Position numbers and translations under genes: made by a program. From assembly GCF_001685355.1 (NCBI RefSeq), contig NZ_CP016438.1:3782001-3846000 (forward strand): a stretch of 64,000 nucleotides of DNA, in the 5' to 3' direction. Below the pieces are notes generated by a model. The model searched no databases, was not told where the DNA came from, and worked only from the letters and a program-made list of their open reading frames with translations. Source of the DNA: Streptomyces lincolnensis. Its GTDB lineage: Bacteria; Actinomycetota; Actinomycetes; Streptomycetales; Streptomycetaceae. Positions 1 through 8,328 of the stretch are shown piece after piece; the first letter of the stretch is position 1; the number at the start of each line of letters is the position of its first letter.

Positions 1-1
1 G

Positions 2-352
2 GCCTGCCCGGGGACCACGGACTTCGTCCTGCACATCAGCGAGCAGAGCCCGGTCTCCGACGAGGACGGCGACGGGGCGATCCCCCAGGGCTACGCCTGT
101 ATGCGCAACCTCCAGCCGCCGCACCCGGGCGATCCGGGCGGCGGGGGTGGGCCCCGCACCATCCAGGGCGATTGCGTCTACAGCCTGGGCGACGGGCAGG
201 TCCGCGAGACCGCGTGCGACGGCACGGGCCGCAAGCGCCCCGAGTACAAGGTGACCGAGGCGGTCACCCGGCGCGACCGGTGCCCGCTGTCCACCGCCCT
301 GTACGTCCAGCTCGGCGGCGAGCGCCCGGTGGGGTGCGCGCGGCCCGTATGA
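2..352 (+). CDS. C-terminal part of a Cys-containing Streptomyces protein (LppU/SCO3897-like), 5' end outside window
   Basis: The reading frame is open from the window edge to a TGA at 350-352, so only the last 116 residues are visible. The fragment is rich in Asp, Gly and Pro. It has evenly spaced cysteines (GYACM, GDCVYSLGDG, ETACDG, DRCPLS, VGCARPV) that suggest disulfides in an exported domain. It resembles the C-terminal part of streptomycete LppU/SCO3897-type proteins of unknown function; that assignment is from memory and tentative. A perfect 13-bp hairpin follows directly and separates it from the convergent peptidase gene. Confidence 0.5.
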   Translation, partial: ACPGTTDFVLHISEQSPVSDEDGDGAIPQGYACMRNLQPPHPGDPGGGGGPRTIQGDCVYSLGDGQVRETACDGTGRKRPEYKVTEAVTRRDRCPLSTALYVQLGGERPVGCARPV

Positions 353-357
353 CACGA

Positions 358-388
358 CGGCCGACCGGTTGGGTGAACCGGTCGGCCG
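358..388. terminator. bidirectional hairpin terminator
   Basis: A perfect 13-bp inverted repeat (CGGCCGACCGGTT / AACCGGTCGGCCG) with a 5-nt loop lies between two convergent genes, as expected for a shared factor-independent terminator in Streptomyces. No U-tract follows, which is common in this genus. Confidence 0.75.
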
Positions 389-428
389 CCCGAGCGGGAC
401 TGCTCATCCGCCCACGGACGTCATCTGC

Positions 429-1850
429 TCACGGGCGCAGGGTGAACTCGCGCTCCACGTTCCTCTTGTCCAGCTTCGCGTCGAACTTCGCCAGCGGCTT
501 GGCCTGTTCCACGGCGGTGTCGGAGACGCCCGCCCAGTCCAGGATGCGGGCGGTGGCGAAGGCCTCCTCGTCGGCGTCGAGGCCGGCGACGTTGGCGCCG
601 TGGTTCATGCCGGGGGCGGTGAGGACGTAGGAGTCCTTGGCGCCCTTGTCGACACGGAAGGGCTCGGCGCCCCACGGGTCGTTCTGGCCGTACACGTAGA
701 GCATGTGACGGGCGTTGTGGCGGACCCAGGTGTCCACGTCACGCATCGCCGACGGCTGGAACCTCATCGGGATGTCACGCGGGACGAAGTTCCGCGGCGG
801 CTGGTAGCCGTAGCGGATGTACTGCTTCTCGATGTGCGGGAAGTGGATCGTCGGCGCGCCGAGCTGCGTGCCGGCCTGGTAGTAGTACGGCGTGTACGGC
901 TCCAGTCCCTGGTCGGCGTAGGCGCTGAAGCCGACGATGGTGTCGACGGAGGACCAGATCTCGTCGTCGGTGGCCGTCTTCGCGTCGGCCGGGATCTGGC
1001 CGCAGCCTTCGAGCAGGCTGTACTGCCAGAAGCCCCAGACGTAGTCGAGGACGACGGCCTCGTAGGCCTTGTCCAGGCTGCCGATGGTCTCGAAGGTGAG
1101 GCCGTTCTCCTGCGCGTAGGCCGCGTACTTCTTCTCCAGCGGCTCGCGGCGCACCAGCGCCTCGCGCTGCACGCCGTTCAGCCGGTCGCGGCACTCCTTG
1201 GTGCCGACGGTGGCGAAGAAGCGGTCGTAGGCCGAGTCCTCGTGGTTCACCACGTCGTTGGGGGCCACGTAGGCGACGACGCCGTCCATGTCACGGGGGT
1301 AGAAGCGCTCGTAGTAGGTGGCGGTCATGCCGCCCTTGGAGCCACCGGTGGAGATCCAGTTCTTGGCGTAGATCTTCTTGAGCGCCTTGAAGACGCGGTG
1401 CTGGTCGCTGGCCGCCTGCCAGATGTCCAGCTTGGACCAGTTCGCCGGGTCGGGGCGGGACGGGGTGAAGAAGCGGTACTCCAGGGAGACCTGGTTGCCG
1501 TCGACGATCTGGGTCGGCTCGCTGCGGCGGGGCGTCGTGGAGACGTTGTAGCCGCTGGTGAAGAAGACCGTCGGGCGGGCGACGTCCTTGTGCAGCACGG
1601 TGATCCGCTGCTGGAAGGTGCCCTTGGAGGGGTGCCGGTGGTCGACCGGCTGGGTGTAGTTGAGGACGAAGTAGCGGTAGCCGGTGTACGGCTTCTCCTG
1701 GATCAGGCTCATCCCCGGTATGGAGAGCAGCTGTTCCTTGATGTCCGTGGTGGCGGTGGCCTCGGGCTCGGCGGCGGTGGCCGCGCCCGCCGTCGTCAAC
1801 GTGCCTATCAGCACGGTGAGCGCCAGCAGCCATCTGAGCGCCTTGCGCAT
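429..1850 (-). CDS. secreted tripeptidyl aminopeptidase, peptidase family S37
   Basis: This 473-residue exported serine peptidase matches the S37 family (PS-10 / prolyl tri-tetrapeptidyl aminopeptidase of streptomycetes), which removes N-terminal tripeptides from extracellular proteins. An N-terminal signal peptide (MRKALRWLLALTVLIG, then an Ala-rich cleavage region near residue 27) is visible. The nucleophile elbow STGGSKGGM puts the catalytic Ser at residue 171. Candidate Asp and His partners lie in YGQNDPWGAEP and APGMNHGANV near the C-terminus. The ATG start is preceded by GGGAGG about 4 nt upstream. The family role is known; the natural substrate here is not shown by the sequence. Confidence 0.88.
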   Translation of the reverse strand: MRKALRWLLALTVLIGTLTTAGAATAAEPEATATTDIKEQLLSIPGMSLIQEKPYTGYRYFVLNYTQPVDHRHPSKGTFQQRITVLHKDVARPTVFFTSGYNVSTTPRRSEPTQIVDGNQVSLEYRFFTPSRPDPANWSKLDIWQAASDQHRVFKALKKIYAKNWISTGGSKGGMTATYYERFYPRDMDGVVAYVAPNDVVNHEDSAYDRFFATVGTKECRDRLNGVQREALVRREPLEKKYAAYAQENGLTFETIGSLDKAYEAVVLDYVWGFWQYSLLEGCGQIPADAKTATDDEIWSSVDTIVGFSAYADQGLEPYTPYYYQAGTQLGAPTIHFPHIEKQYIRYGYQPPRNFVPRDIPMRFQPSAMRDVDTWVRHNARHMLYVYGQNDPWGAEPFRVDKGAKDSYVLTAPGMNHGANVAGLDADEEAFATARILDWAGVSDTAVEQAKPLAKFDAKLDKRNVEREFTLRP

Positions 1851-1960
1851 GCACCCTCCCCAGGTGATGTCAGATGTCCGCCGGAAGCTAGCGGATCAAG
1901 TGGCCCGTGCACAGGGGAGTTGCGGACTTCATGGGGAAAACCCTCTAGGGAAACCGTTGT

Positions 1961-2350
1961 TCAGCAGAGAATCCAGCCGGTGCCGACCGATCCGCCGCCG
2001 ACCGCGCCCTTCACCTTGACGCAGCGGCGGCCGGCGTGTGTCTCCCTCGGCCCGGCGAAACGCGAGTACTGGCCCTCGTCCTTGTTCGGGTGGAAACCGC
2101 GCGCCTGGACGCTGACCATCATGTACTGCCGTATTCCGGGCTTCTTGGGCAGAGTGATCACACAGACCGTGCCGCGCCGCTTGTGGATCTGCACGGAACC
2201 CGTCGAGAACGTCAGCGTCTTGACCTTGCGGCCCGCGCAGGACTCGGCGGCGGCGTGGGCACTGCCCGGCATCGTGAGCGTGAAGGTCCCGGACGCGGTC
2301 AGCACGGCCAGACCGAGCGCGAGGCGCCGGCGCATCCCACCACGGTTCAC
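1961..2350 (-). CDS. small secreted Cys-containing protein of unknown function
   Basis: The product has 129 residues with a clear signal peptide (MRRRLALGLAVLTASG, AHA-type cleavage near residue 35). The mature part is about 95 residues with four cysteines (AESCAG, GTVCVI, GRRCVK, and the final residue), so two disulfides are likely. I chose the GTG start because GGGAGG lies 7 nt upstream; an in-frame ATG five codons later is possible. I do not recognise the family. It sits between the S37 peptidase and the ABC exporter on the same strand, with a 110-bp gap to the peptidase, so a separate promoter is plausible. Confidence 0.7.
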   Translation of the reverse strand: MNRGGMRRRLALGLAVLTASGTFTLTMPGSAHAAAESCAGRKVKTLTFSTGSVQIHKRRGTVCVITLPKKPGIRQYMMVSVQARGFHPNKDEGQYSRFAGPRETHAGRRCVKVKGAVGGGSVGTGWILC

Positions 2351-2428
2351 TGTCGTCCCTCCCGCACCCCGGCCATGTTGCGTACTGGTGTACGGACGCA
2401 GGACGTGTGTCGGATGGTTGCGCGACCG

Positions 2429-5400
2429 TCACTGGGACGCGACAGCCGGCTCCTCGGGCTCCGCCGCGCCGACGAACGTGCGCCACAGCTCGGCGTACTG
2501 TCCGCCCCGGGCCAGCAGCTCCTCGTGGGTGCCGTCCTCCGCGACACGGCCGTGGGCCATGAGGACCACGCGGTCCGCACGGGCGGCCGTCGTAAGCCGG
2601 TGGGCGACCACGAGTGTCGTACGGCGGCTGGCGAGGCGGTCGGCGGCCTGGTTGACCTGGGCCTCGGTGGCGAGGTCCAGGGCGGCCGTCGCCTCGTCCA
2701 GCAGGAGGATGTCGGGGTCGACCAGCTCGGCCCGGGCCAGCGCGATCAGCTGGCGCTGTCCGGCGGAGAGGTTGCGGCCGCGTTCGGCGACCTCGTGGAG
2801 GTAGCCGCCGTCCAGGGTGGCGATCATCTCGTGGGCGCCGACCGCCCGGGCCGCCGCCTCCACCTCGGCGTCGGTGGCCTCGGGCCGGCCGTAGGCGATG
2901 GCGTCACGGACGGTGCCCTGGAAGAGGTACGCCTCCTGCGGGACGACGCCGAGGCGGTGGCGGTACGAGGTGATGTCCAGGGCGCGCAGATCCGTGCCGT
3001 CGACCGTCACCCGGCCGCCAGTCGGGTCGTAGAACCGGGCCACCAGCTTGACCAGGGTGGACTTGCCGGCGCCGGTCTCCCCGACGAAGGCGACGGTCTG
3101 CCCGGCGGGAATGGCCAGCTCGATCCCGCTCAGCGCCTCTTCCTCCTCGCCGTACGCGAAGTGCACGTCCTCGAAGGCGATGTCGCCGCGCAGGGACAGC
3201 ACATCGAGGGGCTCGTCGGCGTCCTTGGTCGAGGTGGGCTCGCGGAGCAGCTCCTGGATACGGCCCAGCGACACCGACGCCTGCTGGTAGCCGTCGAAGA
3301 CCTGGGAGAGCTGCTGGACGGGGGCGAAGAACAGGTCGATGTAGAGGAGGTAGGCGACCAGGGCGCCCGTGGTCAGCGTGGCGTCGTCGATACGGCCCGC
3401 GCCCGCGACAAGGACGGCGGCCGCCGCCACGGACGACAGCAGCTGGACGAAGGGGAAGTAGACGGAGATCAGCCACTGGCCCCGGATACGGGCCCTGCGG
3501 TAGCTGTCGCTGCTCTCGGCGAACCGCGCCCCGCCGTCCCGCTCGCGCCGGAAGGCCTGCACGATCCGGAGCCCGGACACCGACTCCTGGAGGTCGCCGT
3601 TGACCAACGCGACGCGCTCACGGGCCAGTTCGTACGCCTTCACGCTCGCCCGGCGGAAGAAGTACGTGGCGATGATCAGCGGCGGCAGGGTCGCGAAGAC
3701 GACGAGGGCGAGTTCGAGGTCGATCACCAGCAGGGCGACCATGATGCCGAAGAAGGTGACGACCGAGACGAACGCGGTGACCAGGCCGGTCTGGAGGAAG
3801 GTCGACAGGGCGTCGACGTCCGTCGTCATCCGCGTCATGATCCGGCCGGTCAGCTCGCGCTCGTAGTAGTCGAGCCCGAGCCGCTGGAGCTGGGCGAAGA
3901 TCTTCAGGCGCAGCGAGTACAGGACCCGCTCGCCGGTGCGGCCGGTCATCCGGGTCTCGCCGATCTGCGCGAGCCACTGGACGAACACGGTGAGCAGGGC
4001 GAGCAGGGAGGCGACCCAGATCGCGCCCAGCGCCATCCGGGAGACGCCGTCGTCGATGCCGTGCCGGATCATCACCGGCAGCAGCAGGCCCATTCCGGCG
4101 TCCACGGCGACCAGGCCCAGGCTGATCAGCAGCGGCCGCCCGAAGCCTTTGAGGAGCCTGCGCAGGCCGTACGACTCCTCGGGGGTGACCGCTCGTGCCT
4201 CGTCGATGTCCGGGGTGTCGGTGGCCGGGGGCAGCGCGTCGACCTCGGCGAGGAGTTCCGGGGTGGCGGGGGTCTCGGCGAGAGCGAGGTCCTTGCGCTC
4301 GCGGTCGCCGCTCCACAGCCGGGGCGTCACCCCGCGCTCGGCGTCGAACTCGGCGTCCAGCTCCTCCCGTACGGAGGTGTCCTCCTGCGGGCAGCTGGGC
4401 CGGGCGTGGCCGGGCGAGACGCCGCCGAGTTCGTCGGGGTCGGTGAGCAGGCGCCGGTAGAGCGCGGAGCGTTCCTGGAGCTCGTCGTGGGTGCCGATGT
4501 CGGCGAGCCGCCCGTCGTCGAGGACGGCGATGCGGTCGGCGAGGTTCAGGGTGGAGCGGCGGTGGGCGATGAGCAGGGTCGTGCGGCCCGCCATGACCTG
4601 CTGGAGGGCCTCGTGGATCTCGTGCTCGACGCGGGCGTCCACGGCGGAGGTGGCGTCGTCCAGGACGAGCAGCCGCGGGTCGGTGAGGATGGCGCGGGCG
4701 AGGGCGACACGCTGGCGCTGGCCGCCGGAGAGGGTCAGGCCGTGCTCGCCGACCTTGGTGTCGTAACCCTCGGGCAACTCGGCGATGAAGCGGTCGGCCT
4801 GGGCGGCGCGCGCGGCCCGCTCGATCTCCTCCCCGGTCGCCTCGGGATGGCCGTAGGCGATGTTCGCGCGGACCGTGTCGGAGAAGAGGAAGGAGTCCTC
4901 CGGGACCAGGCCGATCGCCGCCCGGAGCGAGTCGAGGGTGAGTTCGCGGACGTCGTGGCCGCCGATGAGGACGGCGCCGTGGGTGACGTCGTAGAAGCGC
5001 GGCAGGAGCAGGGAGACGGTGGACTTGCCGGAGCCCGAGGAGCCGACGACGGCGAGGGTCTCGCCGGGGCGGATCTCGAAGCTGAGGCCCGACAGGACGG
5101 CGCGGTCCCCGTCGTAGCCGAAGGAGACGTCGTCGAACTCGACGGTGGCGGGGGCGTCGGCGGGGAGTTCCTTGGTGCCGTCGGTCATCGACGGCTCGGT
5201 GTCGATGAGCTCCAGGACGCGTTCGGTGCCCGCGCGGGCCTGCTGGCCGACCGTGAGGACCATGGCGAGCATCCGGACCGGGCCGACGAGCTGCGCGAGG
5301 TAGGTGGAGAAGGCCACGAACGTGCCCAGCGTGATGTGGCCGCGGACCGCGAGCCAGCCGCCGACCGCGAGCATCGCGACCTGGCCGAGCGCGGGGACGG

Positions 5401-6163
5401 CCTGGAGGGCCGGGGTGTAGCGGGAGTTGAAGCGGATCGTGCGCAGGCGGCCGGCGAACAGCCGGCGGCTGACCTCCCGGAGCTTGCCGGTCTCCTGGTC
5501 CTCCTGCCCGAAGCCCTTCACCACACGGACGCCGCTGACGGCCCCGTCGACCACGCCCGCCACGGCGGCGGCCTGGGCCTGCGCGTACCAGGTGGCCGGG
5601 TGCAGCTTGCCGCGGGAGCGCTTCGCGATCCACCAGATCGCCGGGCCGACGGCCAGGGCGACCAGGGTGAGCGGCAGGGACAGCCACGCCATGACCACGA
5701 GGGAGACCAGGAAGAGCGCGAAGTTCCCGATGGTCATCGGGAGCATGAACAGCAGGCCCTGGATCAGCTGGAGGTCGCTGGTGGCCCGGCCGACGACCTG
5801 CCCGGTGGACAGCTCGTCCTGGCGGCGGCCGTCGAGGCGGGTGATCGTCCCGAACATCTCCGTGCGCAGGTCGTGCTGGACGTCCAGGGCGAGGCGGCCG
5901 CCGTAGTAGCGGCGGACGTAGGTGAGCGCGTAGACGACGAGGGCCGCTCCGATCAGGGCTCCCGCCCAGGGGGCCATGTCGCGGCTGTGGTCGCCGATGA
6001 CGTCGTCGATGATCACCTTGGTGATCAGCGGGACGACGGCCATGACGGCCATGCCGACCAGGGAGGAGCCGAGGGCGAGGACGGTGTCCACGGGGTGACG
6101 CCACGCGTATCCCGCGAGCCTGCGCGCCCAGCCCTGCCGCCGCTCCCCCTGTTGCGCTGCCAC
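2429..6163 (-). CDS. fused double ABC exporter (TMD-NBD-TMD-NBD)
   Basis: A 1244-residue protein joins two half-transporters, each with six predicted membrane helices and an ATPase domain. NBD1 has Walker A GSSGSGKST (about residue 377), signature LSGGQ and Walker B LLVLDDATS. NBD2 has Walker A GETGAGKST (about residue 1025), signature LSAGQ and Walker B ILLLDEATA. The first Walker B carries Asp instead of the catalytic Glu, and the second signature has Ala for Gly. This is the pattern of heterodimeric exporters with one degenerate site. The open frame continues far upstream through neighbouring genes, but the GTG at 6163 with AAGGAGG 7 nt before it is the convincing start. The substrate is unknown; multidrug or lipid export is typical of the family. 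Confidence 0.88.
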   Translation of the reverse strand: MAAQQGERRQGWARRLAGYAWRHPVDTVLALGSSLVGMAVMAVVPLITKVIIDDVIGDHSRDMAPWAGALIGAALVVYALTYVRRYYGGRLALDVQHDLRTEMFGTITRLDGRRQDELSTGQVVGRATSDLQLIQGLLFMLPMTIGNFALFLVSLVVMAWLSLPLTLVALAVGPAIWWIAKRSRGKLHPATWYAQAQAAAVAGVVDGAVSGVRVVKGFGQEDQETGKLREVSRRLFAGRLRTIRFNSRYTPALQAVPALGQVAMLAVGGWLAVRGHITLGTFVAFSTYLAQLVGPVRMLAMVLTVGQQARAGTERVLELIDTEPSMTDGTKELPADAPATVEFDDVSFGYDGDRAVLSGLSFEIRPGETLAVVGSSGSGKSTVSLLLPRFYDVTHGAVLIGGHDVRELTLDSLRAAIGLVPEDSFLFSDTVRANIAYGHPEATGEEIERAARAAQADRFIAELPEGYDTKVGEHGLTLSGGQRQRVALARAILTDPRLLVLDDATSAVDARVEHEIHEALQQVMAGRTTLLIAHRRSTLNLADRIAVLDDGRLADIGTHDELQERSALYRRLLTDPDELGGVSPGHARPSCPQEDTSVREELDAEFDAERGVTPRLWSGDRERKDLALAETPATPELLAEVDALPPATDTPDIDEARAVTPEESYGLRRLLKGFGRPLLISLGLVAVDAGMGLLLPVMIRHGIDDGVSRMALGAIWVASLLALLTVFVQWLAQIGETRMTGRTGERVLYSLRLKIFAQLQRLGLDYYERELTGRIMTRMTTDVDALSTFLQTGLVTAFVSVVTFFGIMVALLVIDLELALVVFATLPPLIIATYFFRRASVKAYELARERVALVNGDLQESVSGLRIVQAFRRERDGGARFAESSDSYRRARIRGQWLISVYFPFVQLLSSVAAAAVLVAGAGRIDDATLTTGALVAYLLYIDLFFAPVQQLSQVFDGYQQASVSLGRIQELLREPTSTKDADEPLDVLSLRGDIAFEDVHFAYGEEEEALSGIELAIPAGQTVAFVGETGAGKSTLVKLVARFYDPTGGRVTVDGTDLRALDITSYRHRLGVVPQEAYLFQGTVRDAIAYGRPEATDAEVEAAARAVGAHEMIATLDGGYLHEVAERGRNLSAGQRQLIALARAELVDPDILLLDEATAALDLATEAQVNQAADRLASRRTTLVVAHRLTTAARADRVVLMAHGRVAEDGTHEELLARGGQYAELWRTFVGAAEPEEPAVASQ

Positions 6164-6273
6164 GCGGTGCCCTCCTTCAGACCTGATCTTCCGGAAGGCA
6201 CCAACACGGAACGAAGCGGATTTCATCCCTCCGCAACAGAACGGGGGTGAATGACCAGACCGGGAGTGAAGGG

Positions 6274-7293
6274 TCAGATACGTACGCGCAGGTAAGAGAA
6301 CCGCGTCGTCTGCACCGCGTTCTGGTTGTCGTCGCTGACCAGCAGTACCTTCAGGCGGCCCTTCGAGTACCCCGTGATCGCCATGCCCTCGATGTTGTCG
6401 AGCAGGGGGTTCGGCTGGGGCTGCTTGGCGGTCGCTCCCAGTGACGGGCAGGTCACGAGGTCGGTCAGCAGGGTCTTCCTGATCGGGCGTACGCCGCTCT
6501 GGCCCGTGAGGTTCTCGACACCGCCGGTGTCCGTGGCGTGGCGCGGGTCGGCGAGGTAGAGGCGGACTGTGTTGCCGACGCCCGGGGTGAAGCCGCGTTC
6601 CAGGACGAGGAGGCGGCCGTCGGGGGTGGCCTGGACCTCGGGGACGCCGAGCCCGGCGTCGACGGGGTAGGCGTACTGGGCGCCGGGCCGGAAGGACGTG
6701 CCGTGCCGCTGCCAGGTCTGGAAGCGGACGAGGCCCGGGCTGTCGCCGGAGAGCGCGTACTCCATGGACGCCAGCAGGGTGCGGCCGCCGGGGAGCAGGG
6801 TCAGGCCCTCGAAGGTGCCGTTGGAGACGGCCCGGCCGGCCGGGGCGACCCGGAGGGACGGCGGGACCGGGAGCCGGTCGAGGATCCGGCCGTCCGCCGA
6901 GTAGCGGCGGATCGAGGGCTCGGTCTCGGAGGTGATCAGCCGGGTGCCGTCCCGGTCGACGACCAGGCCCTCGGAGTCGAGCGCCGCGCCGCTCTCGTCG
7001 GCGAGCGGGACCACGGACGTCGGCGCGAGGCTCCTGGCGTCCAGGTCGAAGAGCGCGGAGCGGTCGGAGAGGGCGGCGAGCGAGCCGTCCTTGTCCACCG
7101 CGAGCGCGGAGAGGTTGCCGACGAAGGTGTCGTCGTACGTCGTCTTGTCGAGCGCGTCGGAGAAGCGGTCGATGGAGACGGACGGGGAGCAGGCGTGGTG
7201 CCGCACGACGGCACCGGCGGGCCCGGCGGCGGACAGACAGGTGGCCGCCGCCAGGGCCGCGGTGGTGGTCGCGAGTACGGTTCTCAGGCGCAT
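6274..7293 (-). CDS. secreted esterase-like activity of phytase family protein
   Basis: The product has about 339 residues with a signal peptide (MRLRTVLATTTAALAAATCLSAAG). The mature part reads as a beta-propeller: repeated strands around SALAVDKDGSLAAL, EGLVVDRDGTRLI, EGLTLLPGGRTLL, PEVQATPDGRLLVLERG and NIEGMAITG. This matches the esterase-like-activity-of-phytase family (PF13449), exported proteins whose substrates are mostly undefined. The ATG at 7293 gives the best signal peptide; a GTG three codons upstream (7302) is also in frame, and neither has a strong ribosome binding site. The gap to the downstream ABC gene is about 110 bp. Confidence 0.75.
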   Translation of the reverse strand: MRLRTVLATTTAALAAATCLSAAGPAGAVVRHHACSPSVSIDRFSDALDKTTYDDTFVGNLSALAVDKDGSLAALSDRSALFDLDARSLAPTSVVPLADESGAALDSEGLVVDRDGTRLITSETEPSIRRYSADGRILDRLPVPPSLRVAPAGRAVSNGTFEGLTLLPGGRTLLASMEYALSGDSPGLVRFQTWQRHGTSFRPGAQYAYPVDAGLGVPEVQATPDGRLLVLERGFTPGVGNTVRLYLADPRHATDTGGVENLTGQSGVRPIRKTLLTDLVTCPSLGATAKQPQPNPLLDNIEGMAITGYSKGRLKVLLVSDDNQNAVQTTRFSYLRVRI

Positions 7294-7341
7294 GGGCGCC
7301 ACCGTAGGACGCGAGGGTGACGTACGGGAGACCGTGAGGCG

Positions 7342-8184
7342 TCAGCTCGCGGCGAGGTCCTTGTGGATGACCTTGGAGACGCCCTGGATGGTCGATTTGC
7401 CGTAGTCCATGGTGCTGTTGCCGTGCGTGAGCACCGTGATCACGTAGTCGTGGCCGCGGCCCTTGAAGGCGCCGATGCTGTGGACGCGCCAGCCGTTGGA
7501 GGCCCGTGACAGCCAGCCGTTCTTGAGGGCGACGGTGACGCCGGACGGCACGCCGTACGGTGTTCCCCAGCGCTGCGAGGAGACGACCTGGCTCATCAGC
7601 TTCAGGATGTACGCGCGGGCGTTGTCGCTGAGGACCGCGTTCTTGGCGGTGATCAGCTTGAGCAGCTTCTGCTCGTCGGTGACGGTGATCTGGGTCAGTC
7701 CCCAGTAGCCGTTCGCGCCGGGCTTGGTCTGGGTCATGCCGGCCGCGGTGAGGAAGCCCTTGATCTTCGTCATCCCCAGCTGCTTCCAGAGCTTGCTGGT
7801 GGCCGCGTTGTCCGACTTGGTGATCATGGCCTTGGCGAGTGAGGCCTCGGTGTCGGTCAGGTACCGGTTGTGCTTCTTCGCGTCCCACAGCAGCGCGGCG
7901 AGGACGGTGACCTTGACGACGCTCGCGGAGTCGAAGGCGGTGGACGCCCTCAGCGAGCAGGTGGTGTTGGTGCTGCGGTCGTAGAGGCCGACCGCGATCG
8001 TGCCCTTGCGGTTCGCGAGGGCCGCGGTGATGTCCTTCTTCAGCTTGGCGGCGAGGCCCGCCTTGGCGGACGTGCAGCTGACGGCCGGTGCGGCGGCGGC
8101 CTGGGCGGGCGTGGCGGCGACGACACATGCGACGAGCGCGCCCCCGGCGACCCATCTCGCACGTCTGGATATCCCGTTGGTCAT
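7342..8184 (-). CDS. secreted serine hydrolase of the class A beta-lactamase fold
   Basis: The 280-residue product carries a signal peptide (RRARWVAGGALVACVVAATPAQA). Its beta-lactamase/transpeptidase-like core shows the SxxK motif in SASVVKVTV, an SDN-type motif in TKSDNAATS, and a KNG in place of KTG in ALKNGWLSR. A classical omega-loop glutamate is not obvious, so D,D-peptidase or esterase-like activity is as likely as beta-lactamase activity. I place the start at the ATG at 8184; a GTG eight codons upstream is possible. It diverges from the GT39 gene across a gap of about 145 bp. Confidence 0.72.
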   Translation of the reverse strand: MTNGISRRARWVAGGALVACVVAATPAQAAAAPAVSCTSAKAGLAAKLKKDITAALANRKGTIAVGLYDRSTNTTCSLRASTAFDSASVVKVTVLAALLWDAKKHNRYLTDTEASLAKAMITKSDNAATSKLWKQLGMTKIKGFLTAAGMTQTKPGANGYWGLTQITVTDEQKLLKLITAKNAVLSDNARAYILKLMSQVVSSQRWGTPYGVPSGVTVALKNGWLSRASNGWRVHSIGAFKGRGHDYVITVLTHGNSTMDYGKSTIQGVSKVIHKDLAAS

Positions 8185-8328
8185 GCACCAGTTGACCCAC
8201 GAGCCCACGGGAACGGTTGTAGGGACAGGGAAAACTTGTGCGAGCCGTTACTTCCGCCCGGACTTATTCACAGGAAGGCACCAGGTAGGCCACAGCCCGC
8301 ACCCACCTGGGCTCTGCACGATGCGCGG

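Noticed and set aside
2036..6250. A plus-strand open frame of 1404 codons
   Set aside because: It is the complement of the ABC exporter, composed of Gly/Glu/Asp/Arg-rich low-complexity sequence without family motifs, as expected in high-GC DNA.
2429..8200. A single minus-strand open frame of 1923 codons
   Set aside because: Only the part from 6163 encodes a protein family (fused ABC exporter). The upstream 2 kb is Arg/Pro/His-rich and antisense or out of frame to two well-supported secreted protein genes.
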